From Liolophura sinensis (taxonomy: Eukaryota > Mollusca > Polyplacophora > Chitonida > Chitonidae), in assembly GCF_032854445.1 (NCBI RefSeq), contig NC_088301.1, positions 26,208,402-26,272,401 on the forward strand: a stretch of DNA of 64,000 nucleotides, in the 5' to 3' direction. The notes under the pieces were generated by a model. It made no database searches. It saw only the letters and a program-made list of their open reading frames with translations, and was not told the DNA's origin. Positions within the stretch are counted from its first letter, which is position 1. Each line of letters starts with the position of its first letter. Below are positions 12,495 through 23,904 of this stretch, one piece after another. A program made the position numbers and the translations under genes.

Positions 12495-14329
12495 GTCATA
12501 TCGGTGGATCAAGGCCTCACGAACAGTTAGAGAGGTGGACAACAATGTAGTAAACCGTAATGCATAGCACACAGAACACAGAACTCCGCATAATATTCCA
12601 AAGTACATGTAAACTATTTTATAGATATACGAATTTATTGTTAGCATCTATCTGAGTGTGATTTCTGCCGAACATAGATGTCCCTTAATGACCACCCGTC
12701 CCAGCGGACTCAGTGACTCCCAAGGGTTTTATAGCCAGCCTATCCATGAGAGTAAACGAATCAGTTGAGGTAGATTTTATTCACGACTGCTGTGTTTGTT
12801 GACTTCCATAGTGGAACAGGTGTCACACGTAAAACTTGACCTTACCACGTACGCACGTGTCTTACACAGGCTATTGGACACAAAAGGTATAACATGTAGC
12901 ATTGTATGCTATATATACTTCCACATTCGGATCGGATTCCAAGGTTAACAGCTGCACAGTTAGTTCCCTTTATAATTCAGGCTTTATCTACTGATATGTC
13001 ATCACCTGCTTTTGTTGTCCTTTCGCTTCCGATTCTCTTTAACACCAGCCCCAGAGCATTAAGCCCGCTCTAAAAGCCCTAAATATCTGTTATAAAGGGG
13101 TCACTATCCACACCATTATGTGTGTAATGCGGAGAGTTATCAACACAATAAAGCCATGTTTTCAGTTCTGAAAAAAGCTCCCCAAAAGGTAATTTCCAGT
13201 AGACGAACGACTGAGAAAATTGATAAGCTGAGCGTTGTAAAGTTCGTAAAGGAATGAGGTGTCATTTGTGCGATGCGACAGTTTGCCGAAAAATTAATGT
13301 CAACAAAGATGGCCTAACATTTTCACCAGTTACAGTATAGGAATGCTTTTCCCTTTAACAACAAAACCAGTCCATCTGGAAACTCTCCTATTATGGTTCA
13401 CAAAGCCGGAAACTCTAGCGTGTTCCGTATCCAAAGTATCCAAACCTAAGCCAATGAATAATCCTATATAATTCCATGGCAATTACCGTTATGAATTCCT
13501 GTATTAAAAGACGATCTGGACGGCACAATGTCTCATTAAGGAGTATGCCTGTCTGGTGATATATCCTGTAGGCAACCAGACAAGGGTTGTATTTTGTTAT
13601 AGTATCCTTACAACAACAGGTTCACGTGTATATATTACGCAGATGGGGCCGCCGAAAATGCCAATCGATGTTTCTCTTTCCACATCCGACATGACGATAT
13701 CGAGGCTTTGGCCGACTGATAACCCCACAGATTGGCACAGCGCTTCCCAACAGCTCTGGAGGAAAGGGTCGGTATGTGTAAGATGGCTGATCCCTCTTCG
13801 TCCCCTCCCTCCGAAAGAGCGCCCACACACATCAGCTGATTCTCTGCAGACAATCAGCTGATGCGTTTGGCTGGCCATTCTTCTCAACATGTGCACTAAG
13901 AGCGCAGACGTCTTTGCTGCAGACTGAGACTGTCCGGGCCAAGGTGAACTTGTTCTAAATGTCAAACGATGGCTAGACATTCTATCGGCCTACCCCGCAG
14001 CTGATTTGGCTGCTATTCCGACATTCTACATATGGTTTGTCTTTCTTGAGCGTTTATTTTTACGAGCTCTTCTGTCTCTGCACCATTCCTTCTTCCTCAA
14101 CCCCTCAGTGATTGTTTTACAACATCAGAGTCCCGTGTCTGACACGAAGGCTCAACTGAGAGTCAGTTGTATATGTATTCAGCTGCTATTCTATCTTGTC
14201 TTGATGTTACACTCAAGCGTGCACCAAGTCATAGTTATTGTAGCTCACATTGTATGAATAGTGCAGGCTAACAAAAACACGCAGTATAGGGGGACCAATA
14301 AAAACCAGATAAGTTACAGTCACATACAA
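12495..14329. other. Intergenic DNA, overlapping open frames at 13556-13980
   Basis: A somewhat GC-richer stretch at 13556-13980 is open in several frames on both strands, up to 127 codons. None of the translations is recognisable, and no flanking splice sites make a convincing exon. I cannot assign a function and treat it as probably non-coding. Confidence 0.3.
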
Positions 14330-14830
14330 CTTCCATCACAAAAATTAACACTATCTCGACCAGTATGATCGAGAGTAACGTTCCGATCACAATCAAAACG
14401 AATATCATCAACACCACAGCCAACACCATCATACAAACATGGACACCACGAACACCATCTATACCACAGATATAGCTCTCACCATAAAACACCACGACCA
14501 CAATAATCTACATCACCAAAACCACCGGACCATCAGAACCATTACACCTACCACTATCAACATAAACTTCGCCGTGACTATCATCAACACCACCACCAAA
14601 ACACCTATAACACCACGACAGCCACCAAGACCATCAGAGCCATTACAAATACCATTATCGCCTTAAAGTTCGCGGTGACCACCATCAACACCACCACCAA
14701 AACACCAAAAAGACCTATAACACCATGACAACCCACAAAGACCATCAGGACCATTACACCTACCACTATCAAAAAAAAAAAAAAAATCGCGGTGACCACC
14801 ATCAACACTACCACCAAAACACCAAAAACA
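14330..14830. repeat. Degenerate ACC/ATC-rich tandem repeat
   Basis: The sequence is built from short blocks such as ACCATCAACACCACCACC, with a higher-order period of roughly 100-110 bp. The block CCATTACACCTACCACTATC recurs near 14544 and 14753, with a diverged copy near 14640. Strand asymmetry is strong: almost no G on the + strand. Frames through it give low-complexity translations. Confidence 0.75.
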
Positions 14831-15287
14831 CCATGCGCAACATTGCACACATAGAAAATGCTTAGTATTTAAAAACAAATTGAAATGTTATTCATGGACT
14901 ATCAAAAGCAACATTACACCTAAGTTCAACTGTGGATTGAACACTGTTTTCACTTAGCGGGTGATACCACAGGAAACGTGTAAGATAAAGTGAAAATAAA
15001 GCAGATCTGTGAATTCCTTTGCGAATGTACACTATACGCCCAGAATATCGTATGTAGGCTATATTTATGTATTGGCATTAGCATAGTTATACAACGAGGA
15101 AGCACAACACCCGCACTCAGCAGTCGATATACGGGTGATTATTTGTGAGGTGTGTAGACCTAATTGCATAACACGCGAAGTAATATCATTATGACCCAAT
15201 CATGGCAGTAGATCTGTATTTCGTCTGGGATGTAGATCGTACCTAGCAGGCGAGCAGGGTTTTGTTACAGTTATGTTTTATAAGTCT

Positions 15288-15452
15288 TTATTTATTTATT
15301 TATTTATTTATTTGATTTTGGATTTTCCGCTATACCTCAAAATATTTCACTTATACGACTGCCGCCAGGCCATGGTGGGAGGAGACCGAGTAGAGCTCGT
15401 GACAACCCACACCATGTGCAGTTTGCTGAACAGACGTTCCCATGATATATGA
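15288..15452 (-). mobile_element. SINE, family A, minus strand, 5' truncated
   Basis: It starts with an (ATTT)n tail, then a degenerate tail block and CACTTATACGACTGCCGCCA, which is the reverse of the family A body TGGCCGCAGTCATATAAGTG. GGTGGGAGGAGACCG and AGACGTTCCCA follow. No tRNA-like head. Confidence 0.65.
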
Positions 15453-18400
15453 GTATTACATAGTAACATGTAACTCATGAATTATGCCATACCATTCCAC
15501 TATAGTAGTTGACGATATGTCTCAAGCACACATACATAATATCATGATATGAATGTGTATTTTAAGCCTAGACGTATATAGGTTATATTACGTAACTTTA
15601 TACAGAAATATATACACTTATCTTCACCAGCAATCTTCACTAATGGAATTAAACTGTCGATGCACATTTGCATAAGCAACAGTACACGTACAGCGATAAA
15701 TGTGCATGTGTTCTATACTTCTCGCTGACCTTCATGCATGGGCATGCTTAAATTGATCATGGAGATGTATACCTCCATGGAAATGGACTTGAATAGTTAA
15801 CTGAAGTCAGATTCCGTCATAGAGATTGCATATAATCTATTCGCCTTAATTTGTCCGTGACACAACTTAATCCCAAATTGAACGATTGGACTGCATGTGT
15901 AAAGTTTGGAAGCTTTAGTCACAGAACCGACATAGAGAAAATGTCGGTTTTGAACCCCTTCTTCTTTAAATGGGAAGTTACATCGGCCTATTGTACTAGA
16001 TTTATATACAAAAGACACCGATATACATGTATATGAAAATACATAGAGTCTAGTATTAAAAAACATGGCGTCAAGTTTCTAGATATACTTATTCATTTGA
16101 TTGGTCGTATACCGTACTCGAAAATGTCTTACTTTAACTGTTCTACGGACGGAAATCAGGTTTCATTGGGGTTAGGGGGGAATATGAGTTCCCCAAATTA
16201 AATCACCGTTGGATTTTAACCCTTGGAAGTAAAATCAGTGTTTTAATCGACAACGTTACCGCCTAGGCACTGATATACTACTTAAATACTCTTATTTCTT
16301 TTGGGTCTGTAAAAAGAACCAAAAAAATTACAAAGCACAAAGAACAGTTTAGAGTAGCAAGCATGATGCAAGCTCGGGGGGTGGTGGATGGGGTTGATGG
16401 GGTGGAGTGTTTAACGGGATTATCTTACATCACCATTTGCAATCCTCTTTGTCGTTTGCCACACTAGTCTAAAATAGTGGCGATGGAATGTATATTGCAT
16501 ACTATCCACGCAACACGTCCACGTTATATACTTAAAACAGGCCTTTATTTGTACGCGGTTTACCCCTTAACCTACATGGCTCATATAGGCCACACTCCAA
16601 GCATACTTGCTATTCCCGGGTTTCCCCGGATCGACTTCGGTTACATCACAGTTGTACGCTCTGACTATAACACATTACACTACATACGCACGCCATGCCA
16701 ACGTAGTAAGCGTGTAGTACGCTTATATAGTAATCGTAGTACGTACACCTACTACAAAGCCGATCAATGGCAGGCGAGCGAATGACGAGGAAAATACAGC
16801 GGGGGCCATCTGGTGGGCTCGTTAAGATAGCTGGAGACAAGTGGGTCGGGAACTTGCCATCTGAACACACAAAACGGGGGTCAGAGGGGTGTTATCTCGA
16901 TATAAGATATCACAGGCTGGACTGTCACGTCTGTGTATAACGTATCGCCAGCATCGTGACTTTGGCTCCACACTCCAGTCATGCTTCTGCGTCTAGATTT
17001 CGGAAAATCAATCTTGGCTGAGGAAAATATACCGGACTAATACGTGACAATATCTATATAGGTGTAACACGCCACTGCCGTTGTACTGGCGCTTCGGGTC
17101 CAAGCTGAGTAGACCATCGTGCTCTAGCAATGAATGAGTAAGACGTAACTACCAGTTCCCCCACAAAATAATAATTCAAAGGCATGGGTGAACAGCTACA
17201 GGGCCGAAGTACTTTATTGGCGGGAAAGTCCCCCCCACTAAGGGTTTCATGACTAAAATAAAATTCGGCTTATGGCAACCACAGATATTTATATGATTAA
17301 TTAATATTGTTCCCGTGACTTCCGGGGAGAAAAAAACGGATTCTATATAATTGTTTATTTAATTATTTGGGGTTCACGCCGCATGCATTGTGTAAAATGT
17401 TTTCCTTGTACGAGAGCGATCAGGGCGGAAGGCACGTTGCTCCAACCACTTAAAATTAACATATTACAGCACTATATATGTATACAAAGCTATCTTTCCT
17501 TCGAACTGTACGTTTAGAGTGGGATGGTTCCGGGACATGGGAAAGCCCCATATGTATGTGCTCTGACTATATTCGGCCGCCGTCGATTACCGCAAATACC
17601 CACCTAATCTGTAATTGTATTGATGCAAATACAAAACATGATGTGCGGTAGTTTATGACCTATTTGAGGTGAAAACACAATGACCAAAAAAGAAAAAAAA
17701 ACTGTCTGATCATGATTGTACACAGTAATGAAATGGTCACTACACATACCCGTCCATCGAGTAAAACCCATTTGACATAGTTCAGATCGGATTCTGAGAA
17801 ACTCCAGCTTGGATTTGTATAATATCTGTCCAGTCGTGCTATTTAATGCAGGCAGGTGTCAGAAAAGGTAAGAATTAGTTATGTATGAGACATTTTGAGG
17901 GTATATAACAACGATACATTTGAGGAGTGTGATTTCCATCCTAGATGTACATAACCAGACATTCGCAGACGCAACGTTTTAAGTGTGAAAAACAGATATT
18001 CGGGGAAGCGAGTCCATTAAGCCCCGGTGTGATTTCCAAACGTTTTTTAGTATGATCTTGGCCAATAGCCATTTCATTTGTGGTCGTCTAAAGAAATAAA
18101 GTACTTCCAAAGCCTATTTCATCAGCAAGACTACTCAATGATAAAATCCTCAAATCCATCTATATCCGGTCTCTTTTAGCAATGGTGTTTAATATATGTA
18201 GTGGTCTACCCGAGCAATAACTAAAGGTTTTAAGTCTAATTGCCCGATATTGCATCAGATTCCATGGGGAATGCATTCCACTGGCCATGCATGCAACAAC
18301 GACAACGATGATCTTCAAACGTTGCTAAGGTTACGATGGGAATAGAAGCTGGTGGGGGGGGGGGGGCTGGGGGAGGGGGGGGTAATATAACAGAAAGAAA

Positions 18401-20581
18401 AGAATAGGGCTCTGGGTATGGTATGCCAGATTTGCAGATCAGAGATTACGCTATCCTTCCACAATAACTATCTCCATGTTTTGTAACCCGACTGGATTCC
18501 GGACATTATTTCTAAAGGCTTGTAAATGTCACACTTCTCGTTGGCGCCACTCTGAGTAAAAGCCCATTGCGCAACGCTTAGGCTTCATCCAGGCTCAGTC
18601 AGTTGCGTCCTAAATAGCACTGTTCAGTGAAGGCAAAGACGCAATGAAAAAAAAAAAACCCCCAAAAAAAGAAAGATGTGCTTTTATCGATTGATGCGGG
18701 GTCAGATCCCGGTCATGATGCAACTGTAATTACAATCGTAGTGCATCCCCATTGCCGTTGACGTCAGTAAATGGTTGTTCTGTCTATAAAGCGGTTCAAG
18801 AAGGCAAGCGAGTCGTGGAAGAGCCGTTGATGTCCTCGGTGGTCAACCGCTGTTTGTCTGTTTGGAACGTTTGGACCTGGATCTGCCAATGCGGCTTTGC
18901 TAGCTCCTCAGTTTCATTTTCTCGCTGTTGTCATTCTGGTTCTCTCATCTGGGGTCTTGGGCTTAACACAATCGTTCCAGCATGCATGCAGCAGTGTTGT
19001 ACAAGTACTACTCATACAGCCTGCTGATACATTTGTTATTTCTGGGGAAATAAGAAAACAGAATGAGCTCGCAAACTACTACAAGGCTTGTCAATCAACC
19101 AAATGACCTTATGTACGCAGTATACTGCACGACATGCTTGGGGAAGATTGGAAAGTGGAAGTAAAACGGTAGTCTGGCAAAATATTAATATGCATATGAT
19201 GTTTTCTTTGTCTCGCCTAATATCCCCGTGTCTTAAAATTAGTTCTGAGAAACGGGGAAACATATATATGACGTAGACAGAAAACGACCAATCATGACTC
19301 TGATTCGTATAACCAATACAAATACATGACTCGGTTGAAAATCTGGATATACATGGCAGCATAAGTTTACAGACGAGCGGATATGAAAGTGCAAGAAAAA
19401 TGCTCCTCGGCTCTTGGGCTTCCGCAGAGATTGACTGATTGTTTCGAAAGAGTATAACTGGCATTTATTTATTTCCCTCATGTATACACAGAATTATGTC
19501 ATTCTCTATCTATTTAGATGACACACAAAAATCCATTCTGTCTGGTGTTTTGTTTCCTCCATTGTGGCCTATACGTCATTTCGGGTACATACGGATATAG
19601 CATTGGAACACTTGTTACAGTTTAAAATCAGGGCTAAATCCTGTTAAATTCACACGTGTAATTTGATTATGGGTGTGTATATATCAAGAAACGTTAGATA
19701 GAATTTAAGTATCGTTTTGACGTTTTTCCTTTTCACTCTTTCCTTCAGAACTGGGAGTTGGGGGGGTGGGGGGTGGGGGAGGGGACGGAACAACAGCTTC
19801 TGCCATGCAGTCTGAATTTGTTTTATATCAAGATCGTTGCCTCACATACACGTGGCGTGTTGTTAAGTAATTGAAACATCACATATCTAGCGGCTTGAAA
19901 TGGCATTCAAGCTTTAACTGGCCAGAAATATATAAATAAACAAATAAATAAATGTCAGGAGGCTACAAGTGTTTGTTGGAAGCTAAGAAATGACAGTTAT
20001 ATCGTTTTATTACTTCTTTCCAAATGTCAGGATTATATCACTTATACAGTGGTCGTATATCCGCTCAAAGGTGACGGTTTAAGAAACATTGTTTGAAACA
20101 TACCGTACCGAATGTGACCTACCGAGAGGGTATACCATACGAATGTAATACTGCAGATGTGGTCTAAAGCTGTATAATCCCTCTCATTCAATCGCGCACT
20201 CTTAAAGTGGTATATGTAGGCTAACCGCTGTAATTCTCATACATACATAATACGGAGCTAGGAGTTAAGGAAAGTAGATCACGCTCAACGTCCACAGTCT
20301 GTGTGAGTCTAAAGTTTGATGGCACCAATGACAATGAGGATTTGGGGCGCGCAAATGCATGTAAAAGAATATATAAGCGTAGTGCAATATCATGCATGAC
20401 GAGACATATACGTCCATATGGAACAGGCGCACTTGTCACTGTATTGGGTTACAAGATTGCCAGCCTATAGCTACATGTGTTGCAGGGGCATCTTGTCGGA
20501 CGTATGCAATGTATCACTGTAGACACAATGTATATCTTCCAGTGCATAACGACTCATATACACTGCTATATCTCCCCTAGT
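15453..20581. other. Intergenic DNA, no gene recognised
   Basis: Scattered open frames of up to 142 codons (for example 19036-19464 on the minus strand) have no recognisable domain or splice context. G-rich patches occur at 16374-16408, 18352-18382 and 19757-19785. A SINE tail fragment may lie at 17353-17390. Nothing else can be supported. Confidence 0.4.
18352..18382. repeat. Long G-run (potential G-quadruplex)
   Basis: Uninterrupted G runs are separated only by CT and A, giving more than four runs of at least three G. A second similar patch (G7TG6TG5AG4) is at 19757-19785. Structure formation is predicted from base content only. Confidence 0.7.
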
Positions 20582-20700
20582 ACCTGCGGATGGCCGTGGG
20601 TTTCCCCCGGGCTCCGCCTTGTTTCCTTGCACCATAATGCTGGCCGCCGTCGTAAAAGTGAAATATTGTTGAGTACCGCGTAAAGCAGAAATCAAATTGA
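20582..20700 (+). mobile_element. SINE, family A, body and tail
   Basis: It reads CCTGCGGATGGCCGTGGGTT, then GGGCTCCGCCTTGTTTCCTT, ATAATGCTGGCCGCCGTCGT, AAGTGAAATATTGTTGAGTA and AAATCAAATT. This matches positions 53395-53513 of the full-length copy. The tRNA-like head is missing. Confidence 0.8.
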
Positions 20701-20817
20701 ACTGAAAGGCAAGCTCCATTAAATCCATGAGATTGGTCATGAGATTCACTTGCATTCCTTCATTGTTCTCAAAGGATTTGCGGCAATAAGCGAACACCCT
20801 TTTGTATACGTCACTTG

Positions 20818-20958
20818 CACGTGGGAATGTTCGTCAGTAACTTGCCAAAGGTCATGGTTTACCCTCGGGCACTCTGCTTGGCTCCATCCTTGAAAATGAC
20901 TGACTTAAGTGAATAATTCTTGAGTGACAACAGTCAAATAAATAAACAAATACATCCA
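20818..20958 (+). mobile_element. SINE, family B, plus strand
   Basis: GTGGGAATGTTCGTCAGTAA, then GGTTTACCCTCGGGCACTCT, then the tail AATAATTCTTGAGTGACAAC and AAATAAATAAACAAATA. It is the reverse complement of the copies at 5118, 12323 and 33505. It lies head-to-tail only about 120 bp after a family A copy. Confidence 0.65.
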
Positions 20959-20972
20959 TGTCTCTAAATGAG

Positions 20973-20994
20973 AAACCTGGACATTTCCAGGTTT
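20973..20994. repeat. Short perfect inverted repeat
   Basis: AAACCTGG, a 6-nt spacer, then CCAGGTTT. It lies immediately after a SINE tail, with a T/C-rich stretch on its right. No function is inferred. Confidence 0.5.
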
Positions 20995-21370
20995 TTTCCC
21001 GATTTTTTCTTTTGGACATCCCCCGCCCTTATATATAACCAGGTTATTCGATAAAATATGAAGTCAGATTGGCTACTACCAGTTAACACATACTTGGACT
21101 AGCTTCATCAACGATATCGAATTAGAACAAAGATATATGTGCTCTTTTCCTGATTATAATGTATATATTAGGTGCAATTGTTCGATAGGGAATATGTTCG
21201 TAGTGGGAATTGTCCGTATATAGGGACAAACGCCTGAGGGACTATATGGAATGTCCGCGTGTGGGAATTGAGATTTTATGATGTACAGAATGTCACTTAA
21301 TCTCATACCATATTCATATCATTTTACATATGTTTTAATTCAGTATGTTTGGTTTTCTCATCGCCCTCTG

Positions 21371-21613
21371 TTAAATTCGTTAACACGTTAAATGTATAAT
21401 GTATCTTATTCATACCCAAACATACCTTAACCATTTTTGCTAATTCTACATATATAGGTTGTATCAAATGTTAAATGTTGACAAGGCGCAGCTCTCATCG
21501 TTAAATTCGTTAACGCCTTTAAATTTAATGTAACCTAATGATACCATAACACATCTTAGCTAAATGTACACATTAATGTTGTATCAAATGTTAAATGTTT
21601 ATAAGATGCAGTC
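21371..21613. repeat. Diverged tandem duplication, about 130 bp period
   Basis: TTAAATTCGTTAAC begins both halves (21371 and 21501). Both halves end in GTTGTATCAAATGTTAAATG, followed by a related GCAG block. The copies differ by many substitutions, so the duplication is old. Confidence 0.75.
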
Positions 21614-23403
21614 CAAAACAAGTCGTGTATACCTAATAAAAACACATCTATGCCTTCTATCGATCTAAGATATATATTGAGGAAAAGATAGTGCAATACA
21701 TACAAAACCTGATATTGGCTCAAACTATGGCGAGACATCTAATCTCATATAATAACCTCCTTTCATATGTCTGATTTCAAGAGCGTGTCATAAAAGGACA
21801 CGTGTATTAGGTACGCTATATAGGGTAACATGGGAACAGCTGTCCCTGTGAAGGAAATTATTTGTAGATAAGAAAATCTGATCTGGACAAAAAGTCGATG
21901 AAATCTGTACAGCGGGGAGCATTTGGGGAGAAAATGAGGATTATCCAATCGCTACGGAGAGCTGTGGGGTGTTAATAAAGCTCCGCTTATTCGCTCTGGG
22001 TAGTGGTCAAACAGCTGATGCTAAGATAGTGAGCATATATATTAGCTGACATGCGCAATTACACTTTGATGTGGTTTACCAACTTTAATCTTCCTGGCAT
22101 GTTTTTGTGGAAGACGTCACCAACTGCCAATACATGCACAATACATTTCCCGAAATAACTCTCAACGGGCTTCATTGATGTGAATAGGCTGTTATTTCGA
22201 GAGTTGAGAAGCGAACACGTGCCATCCACGTGACTTTCAACAGCTGCTATATTTCATTGTCTCCCTAGATCGGCATGCATGGCCATACAATAAGTGTTTT
22301 TCGACTGTCCCGGAATCCTGGCCATATTTTTCACAGATTTTGCGGGAAGACCTATCAATTTACATGATTTGGATTTGCACAGACGACAGTTGTATATCTT
22401 AGGTTATCATTTATTTATTTTAATCCGGCAACGTATATTTTAACATAAAAATGTATTCGCTGTACTGTGCAAAGACTTCTATATATATACGGATGGAAAA
22501 CGTATCTTTTATCTTAAATGTAAGTTAATAACTGACTAATACACTAGTATAAAATTTTAACCGCGAAATTTGGAGCCTGAAGTGACAGGCTTTCTCGCAA
22601 TCCGTTACACCCACTCGTAAAAACCCGTGTCTCACGCGAGATTTCAGCGAAAGTAGAACACAACGTATATTCCACGCTGTGCAGCTATAGATTTCGTCCA
22701 CGATACGAAAACACACACAAACATATATCTTAATACACTTTTATCGACGATAAACACGGATTACCGTGATCTTGTTAACCAAAGCAGATAACATGTACGA
22801 TAGCTTATCTGGAACCGCTGTTAAAGGTTGTCGGGATAATCAGATAACATTGTTTCATCTACGGATATCGGTGCATTAATCATTTCAATCAACCTCACTC
22901 ACAACGATAATACCCAAGTAGCTTCGCATTCCCGTCTATTAATTTAATTGCCCCGGATTAAATTACTGTTTCTTTCGCTTTAGTGCTAAGCGGTCTTCAT
23001 GAGTGTATGTATGTACATTTACACGCTTGAATGAACCAATATCTACCACTGTGCAAATCCATGTCACGAAGTTTTTCAAAGGACTGAGTCTATAAGACCA
23101 TTTTTCATTCATTGCTCACACATTCATGCGAGTACAGTTTTTTTTTTCGTGTCATCTGTCCAATTCATTCATGCTTAGCGGTACATTGTCCGATGCTGTC
23201 TTTTTGCTGTCCGGAACATTCAGTGTTATAAAAAACAAAGCATGTTGATTTTATAATCGTTCACTTTAATATATTTCCACTGAGTGTGTTGTTTTAATTA
23301 TTTTTCAGAATGTCTTGCTCTGTAATTATCCACTTATTCAAACACTACATACCAGCAAATATGTTGCTCTCCACATACAAGCAATCTCATCACCAAACTG
23401 TCA
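21614..23403. other. Intergenic DNA, no gene recognised
   Basis: Only short open frames. An interrupted inverted repeat at 22151-22199 has CGAAATAAC and GTTATTTCG arms with about 31 nt between them. Nothing else can be supported. Confidence 0.4.
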
Positions 23404-23904
23404 TCACCACATAGTGCACACAATCAGGCTTGTCCCAAATTTGCCCGTGCTCTCCACAAATTGCACGCAAGCAGGCTTGTCATCAAATTTGCCATTGTTC
23501 TCACCGTTTTGCACACAAGGAGGCTTGTCACCAAACTTGCTTTTGCTCTCCACAAATTGCACACAATCAGGCTTGTCATCAAATTTGCAGTTGCTCTCCA
23601 CATATTGCACACTTGCAGGCTTGTCACCAAACTTGCCGTTGCTCTCCACAAATTGCACACAAGCAGGCTTGCCATCAAATTTGCCATTGCTCTCTCCATT
23701 TTGCACAGAAGCAGACTTGTCACCAAATTTGCCGTTGCTCTCCACATATTGCACACATGTAGGCTTCGCACCAAATTTGCCGTTGCTTTCCACATAATGC
23801 ACACTGACAAACAGTGCTGTCAATGTGCTGTCAATGTTTGAGAAACACAGTCGTCGCATCAGGCAATATCGTTTCCCCTTTGAAGTATACGATTTATACT
23901 TCAT
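23404..23904 (-). CDS. Possible repetitive protein: 16-residue repeats, 166 codons
   Basis: An ATG-initiated minus-strand frame consists of a lead-in of about 35 residues and then seven to eight 16-residue repeats of the type ESNGKFGDKPACVQ(F/Y)V. It arises from a 48-bp minisatellite (23427-23800), whose unit is a multiple of three, so several frames stay open on both strands. In its favour, common differences between units fall on third positions of this frame (AAC/AAT and AAG/AAA) or are conservative (F/Y). Against it, no signal peptide or splice context is visible, another minus-strand frame is also open, and no known family matches. It could be an exon of a repetitive protein, but is more likely a non-coding minisatellite. 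Confidence 0.2.
   Translation of the reverse strand: MKYKSYTSKGKRYCLMRRLCFSNIDSTLTALFVSVHYVESNGKFGAKPTCVQYVESNGKFGDKSASVQNGESNGKFDGKPACVQFVESNGKFGDKPASVQYVESNCKFDDKPDCVQFVESKSKFGDKPPCVQNGENNGKFDDKPACVQFVESTGKFGTSLIVCTMW
23427..23800. repeat. Minisatellite, 48-bp unit, about eight copies
   Basis: GGCTTGTCA.CAAA.TTGCC.TTGCTCTCCACA.ATTGCACACAAGCA recurs with starts at 23427, 23474, 23522, 23570, 23618, 23666, 23714 and 23762. The spacing is a constant 48 bp, except 47 in the first unit. See the overlapping candidate frame for coding considerations. Confidence 0.95.

Noticed and set aside
13556-13980. Overlapping frames on both strands as a possible exon
   Set aside because: Four overlapping frames are open at once, which reflects base composition. 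No translation is recognised.
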